Shown here: positions 1 through 6,984 of the stretch, one piece after another
Layout of the letters: each line of letters starts with the position of its first letter
How positions within the stretch are numbered: position 1 is the stretch's first letter
DNA from: Comamonadaceae bacterium
GTDB taxonomy: Bacteria; Pseudomonadota; Gammaproteobacteria; Burkholderiales; Burkholderiaceae
Assembly: GCA_947374535.1 (NCBI GenBank)
Contig: CANCCJ010000073.1
Location: 1-12,704 of the forward strand
Reading direction: 5' to 3'
DNA: 12,704 bases
The notes under the pieces: model-generated
Database searches by the model: none
What the model was told of the DNA's origin: nothing
What the model saw: only the letters and a program-made list of their open reading frames with translations
Translations under genes and position numbers: made by a program

Positions 1-10
1 GGCCTGAGGA

Positions 11-1672
11 TCAGGCACGAAACTTATTGGTAATAGGATAACGCCAATCTTTACCAAAACTGCGATGGGTCACACGAATCCCAACTGGTGATTGGCGGCG
101 TTTGTATTCGTTGATGCGAATCAAGCGGGTGACCTTCTCCACATCGGCACGCGCAAAGCCTGCCGCGATGATGTCGTCTGAGCTTTGGTCGTTTTCCATG
201 AAGCGCGAAACAATCTCATCCAAGACCTCATATGCGGGCAAGCTGTCTTGGTCCGTTTGGTCAGGGCGCAATTCGGCGCTAGGCGGGCGCGTGATGATGC
301 GCTCAGGAATGGGCTCTGCGCCTGTGCCGTATGGGTCATGGGCATTACGCCAACGTGCCAGTTTGAACACCAAGGTCTTGGCCACGTCTTTGATGACCGC
401 AAAACCACCGGCCATGTCGCCATACAGGGTGCAATAGCCCGTGGCCATTTCGCTCTTATTGCCCGTGGTCAGCACGATGGAACCAAACTTGTTGGACAAA
501 GCCATCAGCAGCGTGCCGCGAATGCGGGCTTGGATGTTTTCTTCCGTGGTGTCGAGCTGGGTGCCTTCAAAGTCCGCCTTGAGCGAGCCCAAAAACGCCT
601 CAAACTCCGGCACGATGGACACCTCGTCGTAGCGCACCCCCAATCGTTTGGCCATGTCACGCGCATCAACCCAGCTGATTTCTGCGGTGTAGGGCGATGG
701 CATCATCACCGTGCGCACTTTGTCGGCACCCAAGGCATCCACGGCAATGGCCAACACCAAGGCTGAATCAATGCCCCCAGACAAGCCCAGCAAGACGCCA
801 GGAAACCCATTTTTACCAATGTAGTCACGCACGCCCAGCACCAAGGCGTGCCACAAGTCGGCTTCTAGCGAGCCGTCGTCAACCACCTTGGCATTAAGGT
901 GTACGCCCTTGTGGCGTGTGGCCTCAATGGCAAACGAGGCCACTTCAAAACTTGGCGCACGGCCCGCCAAAGCGCCGTCGGCATTGAGTGCAAAGGAGCG
1001 GCCTTCAAACACCACCTCGTCTTGCCCCCCCACCAAATGCGCATAAATCAAAGGCAAACCTGTGACTTGCACGCGACCACGCATGGCCTGCTCGCGCTCG
1101 TCGCCTTTGCCCACATGAAATGGCGAGGCGTTAATCACCGCCAACAGCTCGGCGCCTGCCGCTTTAGCGTCTAGCGCAGGCGCATCAAACCAAGCATCTT
1201 CGCAAATCAGCAAGCCCACCTTCATGCCGGCGACGTCAAACACACAAGGCTTGTCGCCAGCCACAAAATAGCGGCGCTCATCAAACACTTGGTAATTGGG
1301 CAACTCACGTTTGGCGTACGACGCCACCACTTGCCCCTCGCACACCACGCTCGCCATGTTGAAGCGGCGTTGCACGGACACCGAGCGCGTGCGCTCATCA
1401 CGGCCCGAAGGATGACCGACCACCACATGCAAGCCCTTTAACCCGCTCAGGGCAGCGGACACCGTTTTCAGGGCATCATCACAGGCTTGGATAAATGAGG
1501 GACGTAGAAACAAATCTTCAGCGGCGTAGCCGCACAGCGACAACTCGGGCGTCAGCACCAAACGGGCGCCATCTTGATAAGCCACTGTGGCGCAGTCGAT
1601 GATTTTCTGGGCGTTACCCGCCATGTCGCCCACCACGAAATTCAACTGAGCAACACAAATTTTGAGAGTCAT
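11..1672 (-). CDS. nadE: Glutamine-dependent NAD+ synthetase
   Basis: Catalyses the last step of NAD+ synthesis: deamido-NAD+ is adenylated with ATP and amidated with ammonia released from glutamine; cytoplasmic. With the start at the ATG at 1672 the protein is 553 residues, usual for the two-domain bacterial enzyme. Residues 1-260 are a nitrilase-type glutaminase with the expected Glu43 (in TPELSLCGY), Lys121 (in AKRELPNY) and Cys157 (in LLICEDAW). The C-terminal half is the synthetase domain with the ATP-binding SGGIDSA at about 298-304 and a typical ending (RRQSPVGIRVTHRSFGKDW). An in-frame TTG at 1693 would add seven residues. I prefer the ATG because the family begins close to the KICVAQLNF strand, although neither start has a clear ribosome binding site. 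Divergent from the FemAB-like gene, with only 44 bases between starts. No frameshift or missing catalytic residue. Identity is very secure. Confidence 0.96.
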   Translation of the reverse strand: MTLKICVAQLNFVVGDMAGNAQKIIDCATVAYQDGARLVLTPELSLCGYAAEDLFLRPSFIQACDDALKTVSAALSGLKGLHVVVGHPSGRDERTRSVSVQRRFNMASVVCEGQVVASYAKRELPNYQVFDERRYFVAGDKPCVFDVAGMKVGLLICEDAWFDAPALDAKAAGAELLAVINASPFHVGKGDEREQAMRGRVQVTGLPLIYAHLVGGQDEVVFEGRSFALNADGALAGRAPSFEVASFAIEATRHKGVHLNAKVVDDGSLEADLWHALVLGVRDYIGKNGFPGVLLGLSGGIDSALVLAIAVDALGADKVRTVMMPSPYTAEISWVDARDMAKRLGVRYDEVSIVPEFEAFLGSLKADFEGTQLDTTEENIQARIRGTLLMALSNKFGSIVLTTGNKSEMATGYCTLYGDMAGGFAVIKDVAKTLVFKLARWRNAHDPYGTGAEPIPERIITRPPSAELRPDQTDQDSLPAYEVLDEIVSRFMENDQSSDDIIAAGFARADVEKVTRLIRINEYKRRQSPVGIRVTHRSFGKDWRYPITNKFRA

Positions 1673-1716
1673 GGCAGCAGGCACATTGTCCAAAGTAAAA
1701 CAGGTCTAAAAAGCAA

Positions 1717-2892
1717 ATGGATTATGTCATCCGCGTCCACGCAAGCCCGCTAGAAATTCCAGCTCAAGCATGGGGCACCTTACTCGCTCAGCAAGATGTA
1801 CCCTCGCCTTTCATGCAGCACGCGTACTTAACGGCCTTGCACACCAGCGGCAGCGCCACCCCCGACACGGGCTGGACGCCTCAGTTTGTCACGCTTTGGC
1901 TGGACGACGACTTGGTCGCGGCCAGTGCGATGTACATCAAAGCCCACTCCTACGGCGAATACGTGTTTGACTGGGCATGGGCCAACGCCTATGCCGACCA
2001 CGGACTGCGTTATTTTCCCAAAGCCACTTGCGCCGTGCCCTTCACCCCCGTACCGGGCTCACGCTTGCTGGCCGTGGATGCAACCGCTCGCCAAGCCTTG
2101 CTCAAAGCCATGTTGGATGTAGCGCAACAACACCAACTCTCATCCTTGCATTTACTCTTTACCAGCCCAGACGACCGTGCTGCGTGCGATGCCCTCGGCC
2201 TCATGCAACGCCAAACCGTGCAATTCCATTGGCATAACACCAACGTGCAAGGCGAACACTTTGGCAGCTTCGACGCTTTCTTAGCCAGCCTGTCTCAAGA
2301 AAAACGTAAAAAAATCAAACAAGAACGCCGCCGCGTCGCAGACGCAGGCGTGATATTTCGCACCTCAGTGGGCACCGCCATCAGCAGCAAAGACTGGGAT
2401 TTTTTCTACCAATGCTACGAACGCACTTACCTTGAACACGGCAATGCACCTTACCTCAGTCAGGCTTTCTTTGAGCACATGCAGCAACACATGCCCGACA
2501 ACTGGGTGCTCTTTGTGGCCGAGCGCGAAGGCGTTTCCATCGCCAGCAGCTTGGTCGCGGTGCAAGGCCTAGGTACGCCAAACGCTGTCGCCTATGGCCG
2601 CTACTGGGGCGCGTTAGAACGCGTCGACTGCCTGCACTTCGAAGCCTGTTACTACCAGCCACTGAACTGGTGCATTGCCAACGACGTACAGCGTTTTGAA
2701 GGCGGCGCCCAAGGCGAACACAAAATGGCCCGCGCCCTCATGCCAGTGCCCACCTACAGCGCGCATTGGCTAGCTCACCCTGACTTTGCCGATGCGGTGG
2801 AGCGGTTTTTAGAGCGGGAATCAGCAGGCGTCAACAACTATCTAGACCATTTGGCAGAACGCAGCCCATTCAAGCGCGAAGAGCCACAGTAA
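1717..2892 (+). CDS. FemAB-like / DUF482 GNAT-fold acyltransferase, function unknown
   Basis: A 391-residue protein I assign to the FemAB_like (DUF482, PF04339) family, usually named 'GNAT family N-acetyltransferase' or 'peptidoglycan biosynthesis protein'. Visible family hallmarks are a basic stretch at 193-206 (SQEKRKKIKQERRR), then FYQCYERTYLEHG at about 230-242, AYGRYWGALERVDCLHFEACYYQP at 292-315 (quoted in two parts: AYGRYWGALERV and DCLHFEACYYQP), and RFEGGAQGEHKMARALMPVPT at 326-346 (RFEGGAQGEHK, then MARALMPVPT). These fit two tandem GNAT folds like those of Fem aminoacyltransferases. There is no signal peptide or membrane segment, so it should be cytoplasmic. The substrate is not established for the family to my knowledge, and cell-wall roles are inferred from fold only. 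The ATG at 1717 has a weak AGG upstream at about 1702-1704. The gene stands alone on its strand and ends at a hairpin terminator shared with ppa. Confidence 0.85.
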   Translation: MDYVIRVHASPLEIPAQAWGTLLAQQDVPSPFMQHAYLTALHTSGSATPDTGWTPQFVTLWLDDDLVAASAMYIKAHSYGEYVFDWAWANAYADHGLRYFPKATCAVPFTPVPGSRLLAVDATARQALLKAMLDVAQQHQLSSLHLLFTSPDDRAACDALGLMQRQTVQFHWHNTNVQGEHFGSFDAFLASLSQEKRKKIKQERRRVADAGVIFRTSVGTAISSKDWDFFYQCYERTYLEHGNAPYLSQAFFEHMQQHMPDNWVLFVAEREGVSIASSLVAVQGLGTPNAVAYGRYWGALERVDCLHFEACYYQPLNWCIANDVQRFEGGAQGEHKMARALMPVPTYSAHWLAHPDFADAVERFLERESAGVNNYLDHLAERSPFKREEPQ

Positions 2893-2917
2893 ATCTGCGA
2901 GCAAACAAAGCAGACAC

Positions 2918-2943
2918 AAAAAAGCCCGCAAAAGCGGGCCTTT
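2918..2943 (-). terminator. Intrinsic terminator for ppa, possibly acting in both directions
   Basis: A perfect 6-bp GC stem, GCCCGC (2924-2929) pairing with GCGGGC (2934-2939), encloses an AAAA loop. On the minus strand the stem is followed by six T (complement of 2918-2923), a classic intrinsic terminator 19 bases past the ppa stop codon. Read on the plus strand it is followed only by CTTTC, so it would be weaker for the convergent FemAB-like gene. Confidence 0.85.
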
Positions 2944-2962
2944 CGATGAAAACAAGAAAGAA

Positions 2963-3490
2963 TCACTTCTTGTAGTTGGCCATGCCGTCCAAGATTTCTT
3001 TGTGGGCAGACTCAATGCCTTCCCAGCCTTTGACCTTGACCCACTTGCCTTTTTCGAGGTCTTTGTAGTGCTCAAAGAAGTGGGCGATTTGTTGCAATTG
3101 CAACTCGTGGATATCAGCCAAAGACTTGATATTGCTGTAGCGAGCCAAGATTTTTTCTGTAGGCACTGCCAACACTTTGCCGTCAACGCCGCCTTCGTCT
3201 TCCATCAACAAGATGCCCAAGGCACGACAAGGCACCACCACGCCGGGTGGCAATGGGAAAGGTGTCATCACCAAAACGTCCACCGGGTCGCCATCGCCCG
3301 CGATGGTTTGTGGCACATAACCGTAGTTGGTGGGGTAATGCATGGCCGTACCCATGAAGCGGTCCACAAACAGAGCACCAGACTCTTTGTCGACTTCGTA
3401 CTTCACAGGATCCGAGTTCATCGGGATTTCGATGATCACGTTGAAGGCTTCAGGAACTTTGCTACCGGGGGTGACTTGATTCAGGGACAT
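2963..3490 (-). CDS. ppa: Inorganic pyrophosphatase, family I
   Basis: Hydrolyses pyrophosphate to two phosphates using Mg2+ in the cytoplasm, pulling forward reactions such as NAD+, nucleic acid and aminoacyl-tRNA synthesis. At 175 residues it matches the usual bacterial size. The family signature [10 protein letters not shown] lies at 65-74. Active-site residues line up with the E. coli enzyme shifted by one: Glu21, Lys30, Arg44, Tyr56, Asp66, Asp71, Asp98 and Asp103. Every key residue is present. The start at 3490 ([20 protein letters not shown]) fits the family; the upstream AAGACACC is a poor ribosome binding site. A small membrane protein gene lies 94 bases upstream on the same strand, with a hairpin in between, so co-transcription is possible but not shown. 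A strong terminator follows. Confidence 0.97.
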   Translation of the reverse strand: MSLNQVTPGSKVPEAFNVIIEIPMNSDPVKYEVDKESGALFVDRFMGTAMHYPTNYGYVPQTIAGDGDPVDVLVMTPFPLPPGVVVPCRALGILLMEDEGGVDGKVLAVPTEKILARYSNIKSLADIHELQLQQIAHFFEHYKDLEKGKWVKVKGWEGIESAHKEILDGMANYKK

Positions 3491-3531
3491 GGTGTCTTGT
3501 TATAAAAGTTAAAAAAGAAACACAGAGGATT

Positions 3532-3557
3532 AGCCCCGATTTTACTTTCACGGGGCT
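3532..3557. repeat. Inverted repeat between the DUF3149 gene and ppa
   Basis: AGCCCCG (3532-3538) is perfectly complementary to CGGGGCT (3551-3557), with a 12-base AT-rich loop. It lies 27 bases past the stop of the small membrane protein gene and about 41 bases before ppa. Neither strand has a T-run directly after the stem, so it is not a standard intrinsic terminator. It could be a partial terminator, an RNA stability element or a leader structure for ppa. Confidence 0.45.
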
Positions 3558-3584
3558 TGCGTCTTCGCGTTGCCTTTGAAACTC

Positions 3585-3728
3585 TTATTCGTGGGTACTT
3601 TTGCCGGTTTCGTCCATCAACCCTAAAAAAACACGCAAAAAGTACACCGCCATCACCAGCACAAAGGCAATCACCGCCACGCTCATCAAGCCGTAGTCGG
3701 TCGAAAAAAGGTCAATCCAAGCTTTCAT
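3585..3728 (-). CDS. Small single-pass membrane protein, DUF3149 type
   Basis: A 47-residue protein read by hand. It begins MKAWIDLFSTDYGLMSVAVI, continues AFVLVMAVYFLRVFLGLMDE and ends TGKSTHE before TAA. The start (MKAWIDLF-TDYGL) followed by one hydrophobic helix (about residues 13-35) is what I remember for DUF3149 (PF11346), a family of tiny proteins of unknown function in betaproteobacteria. It should sit in the inner membrane; the short polar tail after the helix starts with an arginine, which hints that the C-terminus faces the cytoplasm. AGGAG at 3736-3740, seven bases before the ATG, is the best ribosome binding site in the window and strongly supports translation. The gene is divergent from moaA and shares its 109-base upstream region, which contains an FNR-type box. 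Family assignment is from memory of the N-terminal pattern. Confidence 0.85.
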   Translation of the reverse strand: MKAWIDLFSTDYGLMSVAVIAFVLVMAVYFLRVFLGLMDETGKSTHE

Positions 3729-3735
3729 GGGGTTA

Positions 3736-3740
3736 CTCCT
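3736..3740 (-). promoter_or_regulatory. Ribosome binding site of the DUF3149 gene
   Basis: On the minus strand AGGAG precedes the ATG at 3728 with a seven-base spacer (TAACCCC), near the ideal spacing. It is the main evidence that this short reading frame is a real gene. Confidence 0.85.
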
Positions 3741-3786
3741 ATCAATTGCAATGCCCCAACTTTGCCCCGTCTCAAAGCTTGCCGCA

Positions 3787-3800
3787 CTGATCTACATCAA
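3787..3800 (+). promoter_or_regulatory. FNR/ANR-type binding site upstream of moaA
   Basis: CTGAT-CTAC-ATCAA matches the FNR/ANR consensus TTGAT-N4-ATCAA at 9 of 10 fixed positions. Its centre (3793/3794) is about 44 bases before the moaA ATG and about 65 bases before the divergent DUF3149 ATG. If it worked as a class II activator site (centre at -41.5), moaA transcription would start near 3835, just before the ATG at 3838; a weak -10-like CAAAAT lies at 3825-3830. FNR control of moa genes is known in E. coli, so the location makes biological sense. The site is palindromic and could act on either gene or both. Confidence 0.6.
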
Positions 3801-3837
3801 GGCTTAGGGGATTCGTGGCTCAGGCAAAATCAAAGCT

Positions 3838-5013
3838 ATGTCTGAACGCGTTATTCCCTTGGTCGATCAACGGCTACTAGCTCTACCTGCCAAGCTACCG
3901 GTCCACCCCATTGCCGCCACAGGGCTGCTGAGTGACAGCCTAGGCCGCCCGCTGCACGACCTGCGCATCAGTGTGACCGACCGTTGCAACTTTCGTTGCA
4001 ACTACTGCATGCCCAAAGAGGTGTTCAACAAAGACTACGCTTACCTGCCCCACAGCGATTTGCTGAACTTTGAAGAAATCACCCGCCTCGCCAAAGTATT
4101 TGTGGCCCACGGCGTGCGCAAAATTCGACTCACCGGCGGGGAGCCGCTGCTGCGCAAAAACCTTGAAATCTTGGTGGACCAGCTGGCCAACATCCCAACG
4201 CCTGACGGCACACCGCTCGACCTCACACTCACCACCAACGGCTCGCTCTTGGCCCGCAAAGCCAAGTCGCTCAAAGACGCCGGTTTGAACCGCGTGACCG
4301 TCAGCCTAGATGGTTTGGACGATGCGGTGTTTCGCGCCATGAACGATGTGGACTTTCCCGTCTCCGATGTGCTCGACGGCATCGCCGCCGCCAAAGACGC
4401 GGGTTTGGGGCTGGACGCAAACGGCCAATTGACAGGCCTCAAAGTCAACATGGTGGTCAAGCGCCGCACCAACGTCGACCAAATCTTGCCCATGGCCCGC
4501 CACTTCCGAGGCAGCGGTATTACCTTGCGCTTCATCGAGTACATGGACGTGGGTGCCACCAACGGCTGGTGCATGGACGATGTGCTGCCTTCTGCCGAGG
4601 TGATTCAACACCTCCAACAAGAATTTCCGCTCGTGGCATTAGAAGCCAGCGCCCCTGGTGAAACCGCCCAGCGTTGGGGCTATGCCAACACAGCAGGTGC
4701 GTTCGACCCAAGCTTGGGCGAAGTGGGTGTCATCAGCAGCGTGACCCAAGCGTTTTGCCACGACTGCAACCGTGCCCGCCTCTCCACCGAAGGCAAGCTC
4801 TATCTCTGTTTGTTTGCCACGCAGGGTTACGACTTGCGCAGCCTCATGCGCGGAGCAAACGCCACAGATGCAGATCTTGCCTCGGCCATCGGCCACATTT
4901 GGCAAAAGCGTGACGACCGCTATTCCGAGCTGCGTGCCTCCATGCCTACGAACAGCGCCTCCAACGGTTCATCCACTGCGCGCCGTGTCGAGATGAGCTA
5001 CATCGGCGGCTAA
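3838..5013 (+). CDS. moaA: GTP 3',8-cyclase (molybdenum cofactor synthesis protein A)
   Basis: Radical-SAM enzyme that rearranges GTP to 3',8-cyclo-GTP, the first step of molybdopterin synthesis; MoaC then makes cyclic pyranopterin phosphate. The N-terminal [4Fe-4S] cluster motif is CNFRCNYC (Cys50, Cys54, Cys57). The C-terminal cluster that binds GTP uses Cys307, Cys310 and Cys324 (CX2CX13C, in [10 protein letters not shown] and LYLCLF). The chain ends in the Gly-Gly dipeptide (SYIGG) needed for MoaA activity. At 391 residues it is longer than E. coli MoaA (about 330) because of a 30-residue N-terminal extension and small insertions, which I regard as normal for this bacterial group. The start at 3838 has no convincing ribosome binding site; see the FNR-type site upstream. 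First gene of a moaA-mobA-moeA operon, 33 bases before mobA. Confidence 0.97.
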   Translation: MSERVIPLVDQRLLALPAKLPVHPIAATGLLSDSLGRPLHDLRISVTDRCNFRCNYCMPKEVFNKDYAYLPHSDLLNFEEITRLAKVFVAHGVRKIRLTGGEPLLRKNLEILVDQLANIPTPDGTPLDLTLTTNGSLLARKAKSLKDAGLNRVTVSLDGLDDAVFRAMNDVDFPVSDVLDGIAAAKDAGLGLDANGQLTGLKVNMVVKRRTNVDQILPMARHFRGSGITLRFIEYMDVGATNGWCMDDVLPSAEVIQHLQQEFPLVALEASAPGETAQRWGYANTAGAFDPSLGEVGVISSVTQAFCHDCNRARLSTEGKLYLCLFATQGYDLRSLMRGANATDADLASAIGHIWQKRDDRYSELRASMPTNSASNGSSTARRVEMSYIGG

Positions 5014-5046
5014 GCCGCCCCCTGATAGAAAACCGAATACATCCAC

Positions 5047-5685
5047 ATGACACACACCATCGCCCCCCAAGACATCACCGGCCTCATCTTGGCCGGCGGC
5101 CGAGGCAGTCGCATGGGCGGCGTGGACAAAGGCTTGCAAAACTTCAACGGCATCCCCTTGGCCTTGCACACCCTCATGCGACTAGGTCCGCAGGTGGAAA
5201 GCGTGATGGTCAACGCCAACCGCAACCTCTCGGCCTACGAATCGTTTGGCGCATCTGTCTGGCCCGATGCCTCGGCTGACTTTGCTGGGCCTTTGTCGGG
5301 CTTTTTAGTGGGGTTAGAACGCGCAGAAACGCCCTACGTGCTCACGGTGCCTTGCGACACGCCACGCCTGCCCCTCGACCTGGCTGAGCGCCTAGCCGCA
5401 GCCATGGTGCGCGAAGACGCAGACATCGCCATGGCAGCAGCCCCTGAAATAGACGACAGCGGGCAAGCCCACATTCGCACGCAGCCCGTGTTCTGCTTGA
5501 TGAAGATCGAATTGTCTGAAAGCTTGGTCAAGTTCACCCACGCGGGTGGTCGCAAGATTGACGCATGGACAGCCCAACACAAAACCGTGGTTGTGCCCTT
5601 TGACGCGCCTGGTGACGACCCGCTGGCGTTTGCCAACATCAACACCTTGACCGAACTGCAAGCCCTGGAAAACGCTGCACCATGA
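5047..5685 (+). CDS. mobA: Molybdenum cofactor guanylyltransferase
   Basis: Transfers GMP from GTP to Mo-molybdopterin, giving the guanine dinucleotide cofactor used by DMSO-reductase-family enzymes such as nitrate reductases and formate dehydrogenases; cytoplasmic. The 212-residue chain has the nucleotidyltransferase signature [17 protein letters not shown] at about 14-30, with the conserved Arg22 and Lys28. It also has GPLSG at 81-85, the metal-binding Asp104 in VPCDTP and the late NINT motif at 197-200. Size is typical (E. coli MobA 194). No obvious ribosome binding site precedes the ATG; a 33-base gap from moaA suggests translation from the shared transcript. The stop codon overlaps the moeA start as ATGA. 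Its presence suggests the cell uses at least one bis-MGD enzyme, not encoded here. Confidence 0.95.
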   Translation: MTHTIAPQDITGLILAGGRGSRMGGVDKGLQNFNGIPLALHTLMRLGPQVESVMVNANRNLSAYESFGASVWPDASADFAGPLSGFLVGLERAETPYVLTVPCDTPRLPLDLAERLAAAMVREDADIAMAAAPEIDDSGQAHIRTQPVFCLMKIELSESLVKFTHAGGRKIDAWTAQHKTVVVPFDAPGDDPLAFANINTLTELQALENAAP

Positions 5686-6965
5686 AAAGTATCGACGACA
5701 TCGCCGCCGCGCTGCAAGGTTACGATCCACAAGCCTTGAGCGTGGACCAAGTCAACGCGTTTTTGCGCGAACTCGTGCAGCCCTTGTCTGCCCACGAATC
5801 GCAAGACGTTTATTTGTTTGACGCCCTCGGTCGCGTGCTGGCGCAAGACGTCATCTCCCCCATCAACGTGCCCGCGCATAACAACTCGGCCATGGATGGC
5901 TTTGCGTTTGATGCGTCGCAGTTGCAAGCCGACCACCCCCTCACCCTGCGCGTGGTGGGCACCGCACTGGCGGGCAAAGCGTGGCAAGGCAAAGTCAACG
6001 CGGGCGAATGTCTGAAGATCATGACCGGCGCCATCCTGCCCGACGGCCTAGACACCGTGGTGCCGCAAGAGTTCTGCCAAGTGATCAGCACACACGATGT
6101 GAGCACCGTGACCATCCCGCCTAAGCTTTTGAAAGCCGGTGACAACCGCCGCTTGGCCGGCGAAGACCTGATGCAAGGCCAGCCTGCGTTAAAAGCAGGC
6201 CAACACCTTATGCCAGCTGCACTGGGCTTGGTTGCCAGCCTAGGCCTGCCGGATGTGCGCGTGCACCGCCGTTTGCGTGTGGCTTATTTCTCCACCGGAG
6301 ACGAAGTGCTGAGCCTAGGCGAAGCCCCGCGCGAAGGCGCGGTGTACGACAGCAACCGCTACACCGTCTTTGGCCTGCTCACCCGCATGGGCTGCGAAGT
6401 CATCGACATGGGCGTGGTGCGTGACGACCCTGCGCTCTTGGGGAACGCATTTGCCAGAGCCGCGCTTGAGGCAGACGCCATCATCACCAGCGGTGGCGTG
6501 AGCGTTGGCGAGGCCGACTTCACCAAAGCCATGATGAAAAAACTCGGCGACGTGGCGTTTTGGAAAATCGCCATGCGCCCGGGCCGCCCCATGGCTGTGG
6601 GCCGCATTGGCAAGTCGGTGTTGTTTGGTTTGCCCGGCAACCCCGTGGCTGTGATGGTGACCTTCCTCGCTTTTGTGCGCCCTGCACTGCTGCGCATGAT
6701 GGGCAGCACATCGCAGTCTGCGCCACTGCTGCGCGCCAAGAGCCTAGAACCGCTACGCAAAAAAGCGGGCCGCACTGAATACCAACGTGGCTTTGTCAGC
6801 AGCGCCGCAGATGGCACGCTGCAAGTACGTACCACCGGCAACCAAGGCTCAGGCGTGCTGAGCTCCATGGTGCAAGGCAATGGCCTCATTGTGTTGCATC
6901 ACGCGCAAGGCAACGTCGCCGTGGGTGACGAGGTGGATGTGATGATGTTTGACGGAGCCATCTAG
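5682..6965 (+). CDS. moeA: Molybdopterin molybdenumtransferase
   Basis: Inserts molybdate into adenylylated molybdopterin, releasing AMP and giving Mo-molybdopterin. The 427-residue chain shows the three usual parts. The N-terminal domain (about 15-190) carries [11 protein letters not shown] at 66-76 and the conserved [17 protein letters not shown]. The MogA-like central domain (about 195-340) carries FSTGDEV at 203-209, [11 protein letters not shown] at 270-280, [10 protein letters not shown] at 298-307 and [10 protein letters not shown] at 315-324. The C-terminal domain (about 348-425) carries TEYQRGF and [14 protein letters not shown]. The ATG overlaps the mobA stop by four bases, so translation is probably coupled; a weak GGAA lies 11 bases upstream. 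Nothing is missing. It ends in a hairpin and is convergent with the RND pump gene 19 bases away. Confidence 0.97.
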   Translation: MKSIDDIAAALQGYDPQALSVDQVNAFLRELVQPLSAHESQDVYLFDALGRVLAQDVISPINVPAHNNSAMDGFAFDASQLQADHPLTLRVVGTALAGKAWQGKVNAGECLKIMTGAILPDGLDTVVPQEFCQVISTHDVSTVTIPPKLLKAGDNRRLAGEDLMQGQPALKAGQHLMPAALGLVASLGLPDVRVHRRLRVAYFSTGDEVLSLGEAPREGAVYDSNRYTVFGLLTRMGCEVIDMGVVRDDPALLGNAFARAALEADAIITSGGVSVGEADFTKAMMKKLGDVAFWKIAMRPGRPMAVGRIGKSVLFGLPGNPVAVMVTFLAFVRPALLRMMGSTSQSAPLLRAKSLEPLRKKAGRTEYQRGFVSSAADGTLQVRTTGNQGSGVLSSMVQGNGLIVLHHAQGNVAVGDEVDVMMFDGAI

Positions 6966-6980
6966 GCCAGGTCTGCCTAG
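6962..6980. terminator. Hairpin between convergent moeA and RND pump genes
   Basis: CTAGGC (6962-6967) pairs perfectly with GCCTAG (6975-6980) around a seven-base loop. The moeA stop codon TAG (6963-6965) lies inside the left arm and the RND stop codon begins five bases past the right arm. There is no T-run on either side, so factor-independent termination would be weak. Being symmetric, it would form in either transcript and is the only candidate for ending both. Confidence 0.4.
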
Positions 6981-6984
6981 TGTC

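Noticed and set aside
102..1428. Several long open frames opposite or out of frame with nadE (for example plus-strand 185-766)
   Set aside because: They lack family motifs and ribosome binding sites, while nadE has all catalytic residues through the same DNA; frame shadows in GC-rich coding sequence.
1686..1712. A promoter for the FemAB-like gene: TTGTCC at 1686 with TAAAAA at 1707
   Set aside because: The spacer is only 15 bases and the implied transcription start would fall at or after the start codon; too weak to annotate.
3002..3505. A 167-codon plus-strand frame opposite ppa
   Set aside because: It is the antisense shadow of a complete, motif-perfect ppa; the His-rich translation is typical of reversed coding sequence.
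3729..3837. A Moco riboswitch in the moaA leader
   Set aside because: The whole divergent gap is 109 bases, shared with another gene's promoter and ribosome binding site, and I could not find the paired architecture of the Moco RNA motif.
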